From Anaspis maculata (lineage: Eukaryota; Arthropoda; Insecta; Coleoptera; Scraptiidae): 64,000 nt of DNA. Made by a program: the position numbers and the translations under genes. The DNA lies in assembly GCA_949128115.1 (NCBI GenBank), contig OX421966.1:68197416-68261415 (forward strand), in the 5' to 3' direction. Under the pieces are notes generated by a model. That model had not been told where the DNA came from and ran no database searches. It saw only the letters and a program-made list of their open reading frames with translations. The first letter of the stretch is position 1, and each line of letters begins with the position of its first letter. Of the stretch, positions 1 to 10,658 are shown in pieces.

Positions 1-103
1 ACTTTTATACAAAATCTCACCTTCCACACGCCAAAGAGGGTACGACTCGGGGTATTCCAATGTACGTCTTCTCATTCCGATATACCAAGGGTCCCGGATA
101 TCA

Positions 104-571
104 TCAAAACTCACTCAGCTTTGGGACAGCGCGGCTCAGGGCATCTGGGACCACGTGGTCCGCACCTTTTCGATGGAGAACAGTAAAATCAAATTGCTTA
201 AGGCGGACACTCCACCGTGCCAGACGACCATTTGGATCTTTGAGCGAATTCAACCATTTCAAGGCAAAGTGGTCAGTCACCACAGAAAAATAAGTGCCTT
301 CCACATAGCGTCGCAGTTTTTCAACCGCCCACACCACCACCAAGCACTCTTTTTCTGTGGCGCTGAAATTCCTTTCGTTCTTATTGAGTGAGCGGGAAAT
401 GTAGCACACCACATGCTCACCGTCATCGGCTTCCTGTGTCAGGACTGCCCCCAACCCGTAATCGCTCGCATTAGTCTGCACAGTGAAGGGCCTGGAGAAA
501 TCCGGACAAGTCATTACTGGTGCTGTGATGAGGTGTTCCTTCAACGTTTCAGACGCCCTATCGCAGTTCAA
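104..571 (-). pseudogene. Gypsy RNase H domain
   Basis: This is the RNase H part of the pol polyprotein, which degrades the RNA strand of the RNA:DNA hybrid during reverse transcription. Visible signatures are FTVQTNASDYGLGAVL near the start (the catalytic Asp is in TNASD), the FSATEKECLVVVWAVEKLR helix and VVTDHFALKWL. It is frameshifted by one base against the RT ORF around 595-600; the RT frame ends prematurely just after LLRK, while the continuing SWD...NCDRAS motif is found in this frame. Downstream, bases 1-103 encode the degraded linker towards the integrase. Confidence 0.9.
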
Positions 572-1446
572 ATCCCAACTGAAATAACATCCTTTCGGAG
601 GAGCCTGGTTAGTGGTGCGACGACTGTGGAGAATCTTGGGACAAAACGCCTATACCAACCGGCCATGCCAAGGATCCTGCGCACTCCCCTTACTTTCGTG
701 GGTATCGGGATCTCAAGGATAGCGCGTACCTCATCTGGGTCGACCCTGAGCCCACGACCATCCACGACGTATCTCAGGTACCTGAGTTCTGACCGGCAGA
801 TATGGCATTTTTCCTTGTTCACGATTAGTCCCGCCTTAGTCAGTCGCGAGAGCACTTCTTCCAAGACTTCCAGGTGTTTGTGGTACTCCTCCGTGACGAT
901 GATGATATCATCCAGGTAAACGAACACGAATGGCTCCATGCCCGCACTCAAGACCTGGTCAATCAGGCGCTGCCATGTGGCAGGTGCGCCATGGAGGCCA
1001 TACGGAAGACGCAGACATTGGAAGAGGCCACGACCTGGCACTGTGAAAGCCGTTACAGATCGTGAAGAGCTTTCAACAGGAATCTGCCAATAGGCGCTCT
1101 TGATGTCTAACGAGGAAAGATATTTGACTTTGCCCAAGCGGTCAAGTATGCTGGATATATATGATAACGGATATGCGTCCCGTACCGTAACCGCGTTCAC
1201 TTTTCTGTAATCGATACAGAAGCGGTAAGAGTTGTCGGATTTCCGCACCATGACTATTGGCGATGCCCAGGGAGACGTAGATGGTTCCACCACACCCAGT
1301 TCGAGCATCCGGTTCAGCTCCCTGTGAACGTGCTGTTGGAGTGCAGGAGAGATGGGGTAATATCTCTGCCTTATAGGCTCCACCCCGTCTTTATGTCGAA
1401 TTTTGTGCTTCACAAGGGTAGTAGAGCCCAAAGCTGATGTCTGCTA
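568..1446 (-). pseudogene. Gypsy reverse transcriptase domain
   Basis: RNA-dependent DNA polymerase part of pol. Motifs in order: a QRYYPISPALQQHV lead-in, RFCIDYRKVNAVT, SSLDIKSAYWQIPV (first catalytic Asp), a LPYGLHGAPATWQRL finger motif and VYLDDIIIV (catalytic Asp pair), then the YLRYVVDGRGL thumb segment. It is in the same frame as the protease ORF upstream and separated from it only by a TAG codon at 1444-1446, so the original polyprotein was continuous. The 3' end is shifted by a one-base change into the RNase H frame. Confidence 0.94.
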
Positions 1447-1893
1447 AGAGAAGGCTCTACCAAGCAGCGCATCCAACTGCTTCCGCCGTTCCTCTGACTG
1501 ATCGTGCTGGAGTGAGATACCAGAAATATCCGGAATCTGCGGTCCAAGTTCCAGACAACTCTTGGATACATCAATCACTACCCTCATCCGGCGTAGAAAA
1601 TCGGCCCCGAGAATCAACGAGTAGGATAGTGTAGAAATCGCCAGAACTTCAAAGTATTTTTCCACTCTTTCAACGCGAATTAGTACCTTGAAGATACCCG
1701 AAGTCTCCATCCTGACACCATTGGCTACCCGGCAATCCGCAATGGGTGAAGGGGTCTGCCGACATCCAATGTCATCCAAAAGCTTGATGCCTTCAGGTCC
1801 AATCAATGTTCTTGAAGCTCCAGTATCAAGTAGTCCTGTCAGACTAACTCCGAATATAGAGATCTTCAAGTAAGGGCGGTTATCACTTGGCAT
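1447..1893 (-). pseudogene. Gypsy retropepsin (aspartic protease)
   Basis: Retroviral-type aspartic protease that matures Gag-Pol. The catalytic LLDTGASRTLIG motif is intact near residue 20, followed by the flap region and the SLILGADFLRRMRVVID motif typical of Ty3/Gypsy proteases. The frame continues into the RT ORF apart from one amber codon. The domain itself shows no internal break. Confidence 0.92.
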
Positions 1894-1985
1894 CGTAGAC
1901 AGTTTGAGACGAAGATTTTTGGTGGGCGATTTTTTTGACGAACTCTGCGCTTCGTCGTTCGCAAGTTCGTTGCCTCGTTCGTTGC

Positions 1986-2900
1986 TTAGTTTTCCGAACT
2001 CGCTCCAGCTTTCACTGGGTTCCTCTTGACTGGTTCAGCCTTGGGTTTGCACTTCGGACACCTAGAGAAAGAAGTACCCTGCTCGCCGCATCTGTGGCAA
2101 TACAAGGTCTCTGGCGCTTCGCATTCACCCGCAGTATGCCTTGGTTGTTGACAGTTCCAACATGTAAAGGTCCTTTTCGCTTTGGAGCTAGAGGGAGATT
2201 GACTTGAAGATACGAATGGTTCAGTTGCAGCCGTTTTTGTGGACACTTCAGACCCACCTGTTATTCCAGTGAAAATCGAAAAGCCCTCCTCTGCTTTTGG
2301 TCGGCTACTCCCTCTGTCGAACGACAGATGGGCTCCAATAACTGACCACGATTTAATGGCGGAGGCTTGTATCGAGCAGCTGAACTTCGACTGTCTTCCA
2401 TCATTCTACAAAATCGCGTCAGCTTCTCTATAGTTTGGGCATTACATTGGTGAAGTTCCATTTGCAGGTACGGTAGCAAATTTGATCGAATGATTGATAG
2501 ACGGAGAGTCGTGGGCACTGGAGAGTGGAGATGCCATTTTCATGAAAAGGTTTTCCATGGCTAAGGTGAAGTGTACCACGCCCTCGTCTGGGTGCTGAGT
2601 CCGTTCCCGAATTTCTTCCCACAATCTTCGATCATAGTCAAACGGCTGAAAAGCAAAGCGTAAAGCGTTTACCAGTCTCCCAAGAATTGAAGTTCCGTGA
2701 TTTTCGTAACAGTGTTTGAATATAATTGAGACGATCGTTTTAAAACACACACTGTTTATTACTGCGTACCACAATAAATACACGCCAACAATTATTTTGG
2801 AATGCTCGATATGAATTGAACTGAAAGAATAATAGCTGAGTCCAAAAAGTGTTGCCGATTGGTTCTGAAGGGAACATTTTGGAACAAATGAGATCAGCAA
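1986..2900 (-). pseudogene. Gypsy Gag with zinc knuckles
   Basis: Broken gag on the minus strand. The capsid-like part lies near 2430-2700 (WEEIRERTQHPDEGVVHFT, then LLPYLQMELHQCNAQT in another frame). The nucleocapsid at 1986-2246 carries CWNCQQPRHTAGEC, a perfect CX2CX4HX4C knuckle, followed by CHRCGEQGTSFSRC, where the zinc-binding His is replaced by Thr, so the second knuckle is probably defective. At least two frame changes separate the parts. Sequence upstream of about 2700 is LTR-derived, so the gag N-terminus has been deleted. Confidence 0.85.
2709..2804 (-). repeat. LTR fragment of Gypsy element
   Basis: About 95 bp closely match the U5/R end of the solo LTR at 12955-13415 (shared blocks include ATTGAGACGATCGTTT and AAAACACACACTGTTTATT). 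Read on the minus strand it contains the polyadenylation signal AATAAA followed by CAGTGTGTG. It is cut at 2801 by the palindromic element, which therefore inserted into this LTR or brought a breakpoint with it. Confidence 0.75.
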
Positions 2901-3804
2901 AGGATATACAGGAGGTCCAAAGGTTATTCAACTGTATATGAGCCCCATATTGATGTGACTTATACAAAATAGTACAAAAGAATCAGTCGAAATGTTGAAA
3001 TCCACGCTGTATACCAAAAATTAACGATACAAAATGGAAGTAGTGGAGCGCACCTGATGCCAAAAAGACGGCCATCACATTTCTGGAAAAAAAAAATCAA
3101 TTGGTTTATCTGAAAGTTATCAGTCTTCAAATTTGACTCAACAAATTTAAGTCAGGCAAATGGGTAAAAGTAGAGAGAAGTAACAGTCGGAGTTTCAGAA
3201 ATTTGACAGGGATGTTCGCTAAGGTATACTCATGAACATACTAAAAGTCCCTGCCTCTACCTGTTGTGCTCGTGCCGCCATCTTGGAAAAATGGTAATAA
3301 ACCTAATCGAAGACCCATTTTTTCAAGATGGCGGCTCAAGCGCAACAGGTAGAGGCGGGAAATTTTAGTATGTTTATAAGTATACCTTAGCGAACATCCT
3401 TGTAAAGCTTTTGAAACTCCGACAGTTACTGCTCTCTACTCTTCCCCATTTGACTGTCTGAAATTTGTAATGTCAAGTTTGAGGACCGACTCAACTTTCA
3501 AATAAATCAATTGATTTTGTTCTTTTTTTAGCAATGTAGAGGCCGTATTTTTGGCATCAGGTATGCTCCACTACTCCCATTTTGTATCGTTACTTTTTGT
3601 TATACAGGGTGAGTTTTAACATTTTGATTGATTCTTTTCTACTATTTTGGATAAGGCACATGTTTGTGGGGCTCATATACAGCCCCCGACCTCCTGTATA
3701 TCTTTTGCTGATGTCTTTTGTTTCGAAATGTTTCCTTCAGAACCAATCGACAACACTTTTTCAACGCAGCTATTATTCTTTTAGTTTACTTCATATCGAG
3801 CATT
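2801..3804. mobile_element. Long palindromic (foldback) element, about 1 kb
   Basis: The two halves are inverted copies of each other with centre near 3305. Outer ends are AATGCTCGATATGAA and its complement at 3790-3804. Internal paired blocks include GATGCCAAAAA with TTTTTGGCATC (3058/3551) and, flanking the centre, CCTACCTGTTGTGC-type sequence with GCGCAACAGGTAG. The arms run almost to the centre with small gaps. There is no coding potential and no clear target-site duplication. A half-copy lies at 4236-4385. Confidence 0.85.
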
Positions 3805-4235
3805 TCAGAAGCTCGTGAAGGCACAATACTGATGAAATCTTGTCTTACAATATGTAAATATCAAAACTGATTGATATCCAATTGGAACCTTCACTCCGCC
3901 CTATTGGAAACGTCAAACTCGAAAACCAAATTTTTGCTTTAAAAAAATATATATTTTTTCGCAATTTTTTTCTATCTCAACTGTCACGTTCAGATTTGAT
4001 GTAGACTGCCAACATCTTCACAAATTTTGAAGGCGATATCTTCAGCCATAGGCAAAGAATCGCTTATTTTCTGTTTTTTTTTTGTTGTTAGGTTAATATT
4101 ATTAATATCAACAGATACGAGAAAAAAATCGGTACAAAACAATTTTTGTATACAATTTTATAGCCTTGATTTTTCATGAAACTTAATAGAATATCTCTAA
4201 TGATTGGCGCAATATTGGCAGAAAACTGGATCGAA

Positions 4236-4385
4236 GGATCATTTCTTTAAGATGGCGGCTCGAGCTCAATAGGTAAAGTTGGGGACTTTTAGAATGTTTA
4301 TCAGTACACCTTACCAGACATTACTGTCAAATTTCCAAAACTCCAACAGTATTTTCCCTCTACCTTTCCTTATTTGACCGGCCTA
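4236..4385. repeat. Solo inner arm of the 2.8-kb palindrome family
   Basis: Sequence beginning CTTTAAGATGGCGGCTCGAG and continuing through GGTAAAGTTGGGGACTTTTAG to CCTTATTTGACCGG matches the inner right arm of the neighbouring palindrome (about 3320-3470) in the same orientation. No opposite arm is visible, so this is a truncated or rearranged copy. The rest of 3805-4235 shows no feature I can support. Confidence 0.7.
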
Positions 4386-5613
4386 GAGGAACTGCAAACC
4401 GGCCCAATTACCCCAATCACCACAGTTGAGTTCTTATAGCGCGGGAATTGGGGGGAATATTCACACGACGGTATCACCTGACCTACGAAATGAGCTCATT
4501 CCCCAGGGTGTGATGGTATTTCACGCAGTATTATCCCGACGACTTGAAGGCTACCGCAACTTTGGAAACAAAAGCAAAAAGGAATGGGCTTACAGACTCC
4601 AGGCATCGACGGTCACTTCCGGACACGAAGTGAAGCCCTTCGAGCGCTTAGCGTCTATCGAGGCATCGAGGGAAGGGAACGAGGTCCTTTCTCTGCAGAT
4701 GATGGTGGGTTCGTGCCCTCGGATTGTGGTCACTTCGTCGGCGATGGTGTTGCTGAAGGTGCCTCGCTGGTACCGACGATTCTGCCCGGCGATCTTAGAG
4801 CACGAACCAACGACCGGCAAGCCTCCAACAGTTATGGACGAACGGGTGCAATTGCGAGATCTAACCTTAATCCGAGGAATTGCTTTATGCAAGGTTTGGT
4901 GTGGGTGGTTTAATAGTAATAAATTACTAAGACCTATAAAAGGGTTGCCATTTTTCAGAAAGAGAGCGACGTGAGGCACCCTGGTGCTACTTACCCGTCA
5001 GGTGGAATGGACCTTGCTCTGATAAGCTTGAGCGTAGGAGAGTGGTGACGTCCAGCCCTGAGTTGACCCGTGTTCTTCGACCAGTCCCATCCAAGACTCA
5101 CGGCGGTCTTGAAGATGTCCAAAAGGCGTCAAACTGCAACTAAGGCTTCCTTTCTCTTAAATGCAGAACCCCCACTTCAAGAACTGTCACCACTTTGAAG
5201 ATTATATTTCAAGTGAAGTAAAATCTTTCATCGGTGCTCACTACAAAAAATGTTTCTTCACGTGTCAGATTGGTGAGTTTGTTTACCTTTTGGAAAAATG
5301 AAAATGTATCCAAAGAAGAAAATGGCAGGACTTGTGGAATGAAATGAGAAAACGACTGAATCGAAAAGTTTTGGTTGACAAACTCCTTCCTTACCTCCTA
5401 GAAATTTCCAGACGGAAAAATTTCAAAACCTTAAACGGCGGCTGGTGTCAAAGTGGAAGAAAAAAAATGAGAGGAGAAATAAAAGAAAACATGAATGGAA
5501 CAGCGGTGGACGAGGAAGAAGTCTACCATCGGCAAGTTGATAATAACATTACCAAGGGGAAAAAAACAAACAAATAAAGGATCAGGAAAAGAAGAAGACA
5601 GCCCACCATTCAG
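4386..5613. other. Non-coding interval with TATA-like module
   Basis: No ORF here resembles a known protein; the 182-codon plus-strand and 129-codon minus-strand frames overlap each other and lack domain signals. TATAAAAG at 4935-4942 is followed about 16 bp later by a pyrimidine-rich TTTTTCAG, an arrangement typical of LTR promoters. 5325-5600 is purine-rich on the plus strand. This stretch may include a diverged LTR of the Gypsy copy next to it, but I could not identify its ends. Confidence 0.35.
4935..4942 (+). promoter_or_regulatory. Candidate TATA box
   Basis: CCTATAAAAGGG followed by a TTTTTCAG initiator-like site. The same CCTATAAAAG...TTTTCAG layout recurs at 56572-56600. Function is inferred from sequence alone. 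Confidence 0.3.
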
Positions 5614-6545
5614 TCAGAAGTATCTGGCTTTAGATCCTTCGCATGGTATAGGTATACCGACCCTCCGACCATCGTCATGAGACAGCTCATACGTCCACGG
5701 CGGAACCTTTTTGGAGACGACATATGGTCCAATGAATTTTGGTGCCAACTTGGAGGAAAAGTATTGGCCGGCGTTCGACTGTACAAAAATCCGGTGCCAC
5801 ACCCTGTCTTCCACCGCATGTTGGATCGGCTTCCTGCGAAGGTCATATTGCGCTTTACTGCGCTGGTGAGACTGTCGAAGTTTCGGGCGCACCTGCGATA
5901 AATATCCTAAAATTGCCGGTCGCGCAGTTCTGGGGTCTCTTCATGAGTCCTCAACTGTTGGGCCATCCGATAGTCCTGGCCGTGGACACGCATCTGTCGG
6001 CCGAAGTTAATCGAATATGAGGTGGATCCGGTCGCCTCACTGCGCGACGTTCGCATGGCACATGCCGCTTTTTGGAGGTGTCGCTCCCAATCGTGGTGAT
6101 TATCCCCCAGATACGACGACAAAATCGTTTTTAAAGTCCGATGGTGTCTTTCAACGGCGTTCGCCTGTGGATGGTGAACGGCGGTATAAGCGATTTTTAT
6201 CCCGTATTGACGCGCAAATTCCTCGAATTCCGGGGACGCGAACTGTTTGCCGTTATCGCAGACAATCTCACGTGGTGCTCCAAACAGCAGGAAAACGTGG
6301 TCCTCCAACAATTGTACGACTTTCTTCGCCAGCGCAGTTTTTAACGGGAGGAAGACGGAGAACTTGGTGAAATGATCGAGCACCGACAGTATGTGGAGAT
6401 TCCCCGCATGGGATTTTGGTGAAGGGCCTACGAGGTCTACATACACCAGCTCCCACGGTGACTTGACACCCACCCGCCCACACATCAATCCTGCCGGTGC
6501 TTCAATTGCCGAAACTTTTGGCATCGCCCGATTTGAAGCATCCGG
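5614..6545 (-). pseudogene. Gypsy integrase (core and C-terminal domain)
   Basis: Retroviral-type integrase that joins element DNA to the chromosome. The DDE residues are visible: Asp in VYVDLVGPSPK, Asp in IVCDNGKQFAS and Glu in HPQANAVERHHRTL. The C-terminal part, in another frame, carries the GPY/F module (KFIGPYVVSKKV). The N-terminal HHCC zinc domain is absent because non-coding sequence begins at about 6546. At least one frameshift near 5900 separates core and C-terminus. Confidence 0.9.
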
Positions 6546-7925
6546 TGTAGCGGTTTATTTTACCAAACCGCTACATTTAATAATAACAGGCTTACTTCAA
6601 AATCAAACACCTCAATAAGATTTAAACAGACGGATTTATTTAAACATTTTGGCGCGTGGAGAATTTCGGCAGAGATAACAATTTATGAGTAGGAAAGGGA
6701 AGCTACTAAAAAACTGACAAGAACGATTGAGCTGCGCCAAGGGAGTGTTGAAGCTAGCAAATTTTCGAAAAAGGGTCCCTAGTCGTCCCCGAATATTGCA
6801 AAACCTCTCACCCGGCGAATCCGTTTGTCTATTTTCTCGAGGGAGGGTACCACGTTCCGGAACGGTGAGCTCTATCAAAATGACAGTTTGGTTAGGTCAT
6901 CTTAAAACCGTTATTTTAGGCCCAAGCTGGAACCATCCACCCTTTCCACAGCGCTGGACGTTGGCTACATGCAGCCCCCGTCAATTAGGACGTTTCTGTT
7001 TTGTTCCGTCTCAAAATAAGCAACCGACTTCGATATCTTCGAGTACTGACCCGGCTGTAGCTCGTGGCCGCAATTCCAGCCCCGGTGATCTAGTGGACGA
7101 TAGGCCCAGCTAACGGCGACGCCGAGATCGTCGCGTCGCTATTCCGTTGGCTAAGGAGGTCCCACATCGTGCTGCGATTGTCCCGGCCACTGCTAGTCCG
7201 ACACCGAACATCCTCGAGGAGTCTGGCCCGGTCGTGTTGGCTTTCCGTGTGAGGTGTCATACCATTTTCTTCTCCACTAACCTGGGCTAAGAACCCTAAC
7301 TAACGCGTCGTTGACATCACTTTCGTTCACCCATAGATCGGTGATACATACATAGATTTTGCGTGTTGGATCCAAGACTGCAGGTTTATAGTTACGTTCA
7401 TTTCGGTCAAGAGCCGATATAAAGACGCGTTTTAGGTGTTTCGTACCGCTAGGGGTGTGTTTGAGTAAGCGTTTCAGGTACCATCAAGAATATCAGTGGC
7501 ATGGCCCCCTGACATAACCTCACATGTCAGTTGACACGGTCCGTCTTTCCTCGTTCATGGAGTCGTTCATGTAGAACCGGACCTGCAACGAGACCTTGTT
7601 TATTGGAATTAGAGTCATTTTTATCATATACCATACCTCTGCGATATCTGCATTTTAACTCTATTATAAATCACCATCAAGTACTCCTAAAACTTTGTTA
7701 TTTTTTCACTGTCAGTGCGAACACCCCACACCGTAACTCTAGTGTCTTTTGGTTCATTCGTTGAGGCACCAGGAAGCCCGGGAATTTCAAAAAACAGGGG
7801 AAAGGCACCCTGGTTGGCCCTCTTTTAATAAATTGTGTCGAACCCTAATTAGCTGGGAACCCACGCCTAGCTCTACCCCATCTAAGAAAGAAACTGAGAA
7901 CCGGTATGCACGTTGTTCTAATAAG
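6546..7925. other. Non-coding insertion separating integrase from RNase H
   Basis: It begins with a 30-nt perfect-stem hairpin, TGTAGCGG...CCGCTACA (6550-6580), the same octamer that terminates the solo LTR at 13415. The interval holds no domain-bearing ORF. It replaces the integrase zinc domain of the surrounding Gypsy copy, so it is an insertion or insertion/deletion, possibly a related LTR or LTR-flanked remnant. I could not find a matching far end or a target-site duplication. Confidence 0.5.
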
Positions 7926-8395
7926 TAGGCGACACCGGCACCACGTTTCCCTCACCCAGTCTGTGCACAATGGTGAATTTATGTTGTTGCAGACGAACGA
8001 TCCGCCTCGCTAGTCGACCATTCTAATCCTTCAGCGAATTCAACCACTCCAGCGCGAAGTGATCAGTGACCATGGTGAATGGCGCTCTTTCCACGAAGGG
8101 ACGCAGCTTCTCAATGGCTCAGACGACAGCAAGATACTCCTTCTCGGTTGCGCTGTAATTGCGCTCGTTCTTGTTCAGCGAGCGGCTGAGATAGGAGATG
8201 ACATGTTCACCGTCGTCCGAGTCTTGGGTCAGAACTGCTCCCAAGCCATAATCACTGGCGTCCGTCTGGATGGTAAAAGGTCGGTTGAAGTCGGGACAAG
8301 AGACAACGGGAGCCGTGATGAAATGTTGTTTCAGTGCCTGAAAGGATCTCTGACAATCCTAACTCCACTCAAAAGGAGTACCCTTCCTTAGAAGC
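7926..8395 (-). pseudogene. Gypsy RNase H domain, decayed
   Basis: The DNA parallels the intact RNase H at 104-571: the blocks GCGAATTCAACCA, GTGATCAGTGACC and TCGGTTGCGCTGTAATT on the plus strand correspond position by position. The minus strand encodes the FTIVHRLGEGNVVP segment, equivalent to the FTVLHRKG segment of the other copy, and ends soon after at a stop near 7920. Several frame changes prevent a continuous ORF. Confidence 0.8.
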
Positions 8396-9458
8396 TTGGT
8401 GATGGAGGCGACTGGTGTGGAGAAATTTGGGACAAATCGCCTATACCACCCCGCCATCCCCAATACCCGACTGACCTCCTCCACCTTCCTTGGGGTTGGA
8501 ATGTCCACGATCGCTTGCACTTTTTCCGAGTCGATATGTTGGCCACAACGGTCGTCAACATACCCCAGGTACTTCAGCTCTGGGCGGCAGAAGTGGCACT
8601 TCTCACGGCTGACCAGAAAACCGGCCCCGAAAAAGCCTACTGAAAACCTCCCGGAGAATCTCGAGATGTCTATCAGAATCATCGATGACGATGATGATGT
8701 CGTCCAGATGGACAAAAACGGCTCCAGGTTGGCTCCGAGGACTTGATCAATCAGCCGCTGCAAGGTAGGCCGAACGGGAGGCGCCTGAACTGGAACAGTC
8801 CTCTTGCTGGGACGGTGAAAGCCGTGACGGGACGGAAGTCCTTTTCGACCTCCACCTGCCAGTAGGCACTGCGGATGTCTAGTGATGACAAATACTTTGC
8901 GCTGCTCAGTGTGTCAAAGATGCTGGACATGTAGGGAAGGGGGTAAGCATCCCTCTCCGTAACGGCGTTGACCCTCCGATAATCAACACAGAATCGGTGG
9001 GTGCCGTCCGATTTCTCCACTAAAACGATGGGAGAAGCTCATGTCGAGGTGGATGGCTTTACCACCCTCAATTCCAACATCCGGTTAAGTTCTTGGTGCA
9101 CATGTCGCTGAAGCGCAGGTGATATCGGGTAATAACGCTGCTCCGCTGGCTCGACGCCAGGCTTAACGCGTATCCGATGCTGTACTAACTTGGATTGGCC
9201 AAGAGAGGACAAGAGCTCAGGAAGAACTTCATCCAGTAATCGACGTAACACTTCCTGTCGAGTGCCAGTCAAATCTGACGTCAGAGCGATGGATGAGAGC
9301 GACGGAATGTCCGATGTGATGGCCATGGTGCAGCGGGATAAGTCGAGGACGCACCTTATCTGGCGGAGAAAGTCGACACCCAACACGAGCGAGCTCGACA
9401 GCGTGGGTATGGCCAACACTTCAAAATACTTTTCCAATTCTCCGACACGTACCGGCAC
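8359..9458 (-). pseudogene. Gypsy reverse transcriptase, frameshifted
   Basis: RT is spread over three frames: 9458-9039 (protease C-terminus plus QRYYPISPALQRHVHQEL), 9020-8751 (RFCVDYRRVNAVT, SSLDIRSAYWQVEV, LPFGL) and 8763-8359 (YLGYVDDRCG, LGMAGWYRRFV). The catalytic YLDD block survives as HLDDIIIV, but in a different frame from its neighbours. Clear relative of the RT at 568-1446. Confidence 0.88.
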
Positions 9459-9461
9459 TCT

Positions 9462-9665
9462 TTACCCGCCGACAGTCTCCATCCGCCGTCCATTCGCGAC
9501 CCGACACTCCGCTATTCCCGTCGGGGCTCGGCTACAACCCATGTCCTCCAAGATCCTCATTCTCCCGGCACCCACACATGTCCTAGAAGCCCCTGTGTTT
9601 ACTGAACCCATCAACCGCACATTAAAAAGCGAGATCTCTAGGTGTGGTCGAGCATCTCTTGTCAA
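9462..9665 (-). pseudogene. Gypsy protease with catalytic Asp to Asn change
   Basis: Aligned with the other copy's LLDTGASRTLIG motif, this copy reads SVNTGASRTCVG, so the catalytic Asp is Asn. With the stop just before 9462, this enzyme cannot be active. The C-terminal LVLGVDFLRQIR part lies in the next frame at 9300-9458. Confidence 0.82.
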
Positions 9666-10658
9666 AAGTGCCAGTCAGAGGAACAAACTTTTGACCGATT
9701 TCGATGGCGAACTCTGCGGTCGGTCGACGTTGACAGGTTCGCCGCCTAGTTTTCCGACTTGTCTCGGACGGAGGTCTCTCCAGATCGTTCCGACCTGGAC
9801 TTACATTCCGAAAACCGGGCGTATGACTCACCTTGCTCCCCACATCGGTGGCAGTAAAGAGTCTCCGCAGCCTGGCAAGCACCGGCGAAGTGTCCCGCAC
9901 TCCGGCAATTTCAACAGACGTGCGGTGGTGCACCAACTGGTTTTGTCGTTCGCCCAGTGGACGGAGGACTGATGACTGAAATCTTCGCCGACGTGGCTGT
10001 TTGTAGCCGGTACTCCCGTGTAGATCGAAATCTTCTCTGCTGGCCCTCGACTCCGAACCGCTCTTACCGTAGGCCAAAGCCGGCTTCAAGAACTGTCCCC
10101 GATCCACTGGTGGAGGTTTATATTGCATGGCTTACCCCCGACTGTCCTCGACGTGTCGACAGAACCGCATCATTTCGTCGACAGTCTGGGCCTGGCACTG
10201 ATGCATCTCCATCTGAAGATAGGGCAAGAGATTGGACTTGATCATGGAAACACGCAACAGCATCGGAGCATGTGATGCTCCGGATTCGTCAAAGTTCACC
10301 TCTTTAGCACGATAAGGGCGCGAAGCATCTTTGGTTGCCTCAATGTGAATAGCTTGGATGAGTGCGTCGCTGATGTTGGCTGGATTGCTGACTATGATCA
10401 TCTGACGCAGATCTGTCGATCTCTTAGTCCGCTCATGAAAGTTTTTTTTGCGATGTCTTCCAAAACATTTGCTGGATGCGCTGGACAGGCTAGGTGAAGC
10501 AGCCTCAGGACTTCGGATTCGAGTTCCTGGAGGCTTTCCCCGCTCCCTTGTGTCCTGGTCTTCAGCTGGGTTTGATGGATCTGCCGCACATGATTGTCTC
10601 CATATCCGATATATGTACTTTCGGCCCCCGGTCGGCAATTCACATGAAATTTTCCCAA
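9666..10658 (-). pseudogene. Gypsy Gag, decayed
   Basis: The capsid-like part at 10132-10638 has LLPYLQMEMHQCQAQTV, matching the LLPYLQMELHQCNAQT of the left-edge element. In the nucleocapsid near 9840-9925 the first zinc knuckle survives as C-stop-NCRSAGHFAGAC: the TGG (Trp) codon of CWNC has become TGA, the rest of CX2CX4HX4C being kept. The second knuckle starts CHRCGEQGES. Confidence 0.78.

Larger units (their letters stand above)
1..2804 (-). mobile_element. Ty3/Gypsy LTR retrotransposon, 3' part outside window
   Basis: Gag, nucleocapsid, protease, RT and RNase H follow each other on the minus strand in canonical Ty3/Gypsy order. After RNase H the first 103 bases still read, in a shifted frame, as the linker that precedes the integrase zinc domain, so the element leaves the window at its integrase. 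A truncated LTR piece (2709-2804) lies directly upstream of gag, and the gag N-terminus is missing, so there is a 5' deletion. Damage is light: one in-frame TAG between protease and RT, one frameshift between RT and RNase H, and frame breaks in gag. It is less decayed than the copy at 5.6-10.7 kb. The class assignment is secure; the clade is not. Confidence 0.93.
5614..10658 (-). mobile_element. Second Ty3/Gypsy copy, decayed and interrupted
   Basis: Minus-strand order is gag (10658-9700), protease (about 9665-9462), RT (9458-8359), RNase H (8395-7926), an interruption of about 1.4 kb, and integrase (6545-5614). RT and RNase H align clearly with the element at the left edge of the window, so the two are members of one family. 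Decay includes stops, several frameshifts and substituted catalytic or zinc-site residues. The solo LTR at 12955-13415 could be its displaced 5' LTR, but 2.3 kb of unrelated DNA lies between. Confidence 0.88.

Noticed and set aside
4426..4974. 182-codon plus-strand ORF
   Set aside because: No family signal, and overlapped by an open minus-strand frame of similar quality; more likely LTR-like non-coding sequence.
9190..9972. 260-codon plus-strand ORF
   Set aside because: Antisense to Gypsy protease and gag remnants; no domain of its own.
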